From an uncultured Clostridia bacterium (GTDB lineage Bacteria > Bacillota > Clostridia > TANB77 > CAG-508), in NCBI GenBank assembly GCA_947628885.1, contig CANRBO010000015.1:1-15494 (forward strand): a stretch of DNA of 15,494 nucleotides. Reading direction: 5' to 3'. The notes under the pieces were generated by a model, which saw only the letters and a list, made by a program, of their open reading frames with translations, did not search any database and was not told where the DNA came from. This document shows positions 13,896-15,494 of the stretch, piece by piece. Position numbers and translations under genes: made by a program. Position 1 is the first letter of the stretch. Each line of letters starts with the position of its first letter.

Positions 13896-15131
13896 ATGAA
13901 AGAAAAACAGATGAAAAATCAAGAAATGGAGGGAGAAAAACAGATGAAACAAATTGAAATTAATGAAAGGGGATTTAGTGAAGAAAAAATGAAAAGATTA
14001 AATGAGCATGGTATTACACTTGTTGCATTAGTAGTAACAATAATCATATTGTTGATTTTAGCAGGAGTAGCAATAAGAATAGCACTAGGCGAAAATGGAT
14101 TATTTAGTATGTCAAGAAATGCAACAGGTAAGTATAAACAAGCACAAACAAATGAAGAACAAGAATTGCAAGCAACAGAAAAAGAATTTAAGAAATTAAC
14201 GCAAGGATTAACAGTAACAGCAACAGTAAATGGAAAAGAAGAGGATATAACCAAAGACAATTTTGGAAAATATCTAGGTATGGAAGTAACAAATTTTAAA
14301 GAACTAGGAAGTGGAATTGAGAAAATAAAAGTGGCAGATGCTGATATAGATGATGAAAGCGAAGATGTAACAGTATCAACAACTTATAGATTATATTATA
14401 TTGATTTTGATAATAAATATAAAGAGGGAGCAGGAACTATATATTTGAAGGCAGATTATTATAACAGCATTCGTAGTTTGCAAGTAGATGAACATGAAGC
14501 AAATGATGAAAAAGAAAAAATAAAGCAACTAAATCCATGTTTATATGAAGAAGGGAAGAAGGCACCAAGTGGATATAATATGAAAGCAGTAGCATGGTTA
14601 TTAAATACAGATAGGTGGTCTGTTCTAAAAAGTAATTTAAAAGAAGGAGTACTAGGTAAAGTAAATTACATAGTAGGAGCTCCAAGTTTAGAAATAATGA
14701 TAGATAGTTACAATGTACACTATGGATTGACAGGAGAAGAACCGGTGTCAGGCAATATAGAAGAAGTTGGAAATTCGAAGAAATTATTTTATAAATACAA
14801 TAATGGTGAAAAAGGATATCAAGTAAAAAAAGGAAGTTCTGAAGAATATAGTACAAGAACAGGTATTGAAGTTGTGCAAATAGACGAGAATATTGGAAGT
14901 ATGTATTTTCCTTATAGTGGAACTGACTTTGGGTATTGGTTGGCTTCTCCGTCACCTTATGAGTCAAATATTACTGTGAAACATAATACTGTTTACTGTG
15001 TTAAGAGAGGTTTGATTGAAAGTGATTCATATGAATATAACGTTTATACTCGTAACGGAAAGAGAGCTTTTTGTCCTCTAGTCTCTCTTAAACCTTCTTT
15101 TGAGTTAGAATTGAAAAATGGTAACGAATAG
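13896..15131 (+). CDS. Prepilin-like (type IV pilin N-terminal motif) surface protein
   Basis: A 411-residue protein with a clostridial-type prepilin leader: charged residues, then HG-ITLVALVVTIIILLILAGVAI (G39 before the hydrophobic stretch 40-61). It is presumably processed or anchored in the membrane with the body outside; the usual Glu at +5 is not present. The remainder is polar, with a predicted C-terminal module containing FGYWLASPSPYES, VYCVKRG and RNGKRAFCPLVSLKPSFELE. This resembles the WL-SPS ... P-VSLK ending seen in several clostridial surface proteins. ATG 13896 follows AAGGAGG (13880-13886). An in-frame ATG at 13944 has its own GGAGGG (13928-13933) and would give a more normal 23-residue leader. 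The last 240 bases are richer in T/G and use CGT, TCT and CTT codons unlike the AGA/A-rich upstream part. Function (pseudopilin, adhesin) is not established. Confidence 0.8.
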   Translation: MKEKQMKNQEMEGEKQMKQIEINERGFSEEKMKRLNEHGITLVALVVTIIILLILAGVAIRIALGENGLFSMSRNATGKYKQAQTNEEQELQATEKEFKKLTQGLTVTATVNGKEEDITKDNFGKYLGMEVTNFKELGSGIEKIKVADADIDDESEDVTVSTTYRLYYIDFDNKYKEGAGTIYLKADYYNSIRSLQVDEHEANDEKEKIKQLNPCLYEEGKKAPSGYNMKAVAWLLNTDRWSVLKSNLKEGVLGKVNYIVGAPSLEIMIDSYNVHYGLTGEEPVSGNIEEVGNSKKLFYKYNNGEKGYQVKKGSSEEYSTRTGIEVVQIDENIGSMYFPYSGTDFGYWLASPSPYESNITVKHNTVYCVKRGLIESDSYEYNVYTRNGKRAFCPLVSLKPSFELELKNGNE

Positions 15132-15142
15132 AAGATTTAAAA

Positions 15143-15383
15143 ATAACGTCGAGTTAATTTTGCAAGAGCTTGTCACTGTATAATACACTATATCATCATC
15201 AATTCCTGTGACATCCGGATAGATTAGAAAAAAATTTAGCGAAAGCACTTGAAATTTTATCTTGATTATAATATACTTTCATTAGCAATCCTCCTTTTAT
15301 TAAGAGTTTCAAATAAATTATATAAGAAGGATTGCTATTTTTTATAAAATAATTTCAAACTTTAATTTGCAAAAAATAACGAA
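15143..15383 (-). mobile_element. Possible insertion-sequence remnant
   Basis: Between the prepilin-like gene and the window end lies a minus-strand start region: AAGGAGG (complement of 15290-15296), ATG (15280-15282) and 27 codons reading MKVYYNQDKISSAFAKFFSN then LSGCHRN, ending at TGA (complement of 15199-15201). The wording resembles the N-terminus of transposases that begin with a short IS-SL--FF pattern, but this is a weak recollection. In another frame the sequence continues open (DVTGIDDDIVYYTVTSS), suggesting a frameshift or an internal deletion junction. TTAATTTTGCAA (15154-15165) and TTGCAAAAAATAAC (15367-15380) form a loose inverted repeat that could be the element's ends. Confidence 0.35.
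15284..15343 (+). terminator. Intrinsic terminator after the prepilin-like gene; minus-strand SD-sequestering hairpin
   Basis: AGCAATCCTCCTT (15284-15296) pairs with AAGAAGGATTGCT (15324-15336) with one mismatch, followed by ATTTTTT (15337-15343), so it can stop plus-strand transcription. On minus-strand RNA the same arms pair fully (one U-G) and bury the AAGGAGG of the short reading frame starting at 15282. The loop is 27 bases. Confidence 0.6.
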
Positions 15384-15395
15384 AAAATATATAAT
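15367..15395 (+). promoter_or_regulatory. Promoter-like site near the window end
   Basis: TTGCAA (15367-15372), 17-base spacer, perfect TATAAT (15390-15395). It would start transcription near 15402, just before the open frame at the window edge. It also overlaps one proposed end of the IS-like remnant. Confidence 0.4.
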
Positions 15396-15405
15396 GAAAT
15401 AAAAC

Positions 15406-15494
15406 ATGTCAAAATATATGAGGGAAAGAATCAATTTGTACATGATAGTGCTAATAGCACAAAACTTAAAAATGCCTCAATCAGAGGTAAAAAA
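15406..15494 (+). CDS. Possible 5' end of an unidentified gene (cut by window end)
   Basis: An open frame runs from ATG 15406 to the window end: MSKYMRERINLYMIVLIAQN then LKMPQSEVK. No good ribosome binding site precedes this ATG, which lies only about 4 bases after the predicted transcription start. Internal starts (ATG 15418, or TTG 15436 after GAGGG) are alternatives. At 29 codons it could be chance; the family is not recognised. Confidence 0.3.
   Translation, partial: MSKYMRERINLYMIVLIAQNLKMPQSEVK

Noticed and set aside
14437..14967. A 176-codon minus-strand frame inside the prepilin-like gene
   Set aside because: The product is a Leu/Tyr-rich translation of AT-rich antisense DNA with no family resemblance, and the plus-strand frame has clear signals.

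Overview
The window is AT-rich, with strong AGGAGG-type ribosome binding sites, A/T-ending codons and a gene set typical of low-GC Gram-positive bacteria. The combination of a YtxC-like sporulation protein, an FtsK/SpoIIIE translocase, the radA-disA pair and a surface protein with the clostridial type of prepilin-like leader (GITLVALVVTII) points to an uncultured or gut-type member of the Clostridia. The evidence is sequence recognition only; no search was run.

Layout. Positions 1-242 are the 3' end of rplQ, closed by a good intrinsic terminator. Positions 243-691 hold no gene but carry repeat copy A and simple AT repeats. A ytxC-like gene (minus strand, 692-1534) is divergent from a plus-strand cluster: ftsK/spoIIIE, an unrecognised 484-aa gene, a beta-CASP metallo-beta-lactamase-fold ribonuclease, and a cytoplasmic GH15 glucoamylase-like enzyme. 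The last two overlap by one base. Next come repeat copy B, radA, truncated copy C, and disA, which carries an apparent one-base insertion near its 5' end. A membrane-anchored cyclophilin follows. Positions 13171-13895 are a patchwork: a decayed 3' remnant of a prepilin-like gene, a compact small transcription unit with a (CA)9 tract, and copy D. The intact prepilin-like gene runs 13896-15131. The last 360 bases look like an insertion-sequence remnant plus a possible partial gene at the edge.

The most unusual feature is a dispersed palindromic element of about 130-190 bp, GC-richer than its surroundings, present four times. Its core is shared between copies. Its outermost 10-12 bp differ between copies A, B and D, yet each copy is perfectly self-complementary across its two ends (19, 19 and 21 bp). 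One end of the element also carries an outward promoter-like TTGCGA-17/18-TATAAT; in copy B this faces radA.

Functionally the stable genes are housekeeping: translation (L17), chromosome translocation (FtsK/SpoIIIE), RNA processing (beta-CASP), glucan breakdown (GH15), and DNA repair with c-di-AMP signalling (RadA, DisA). The 13.2-15.5 kb end is a variable region with surface protein, remnants and repeats.
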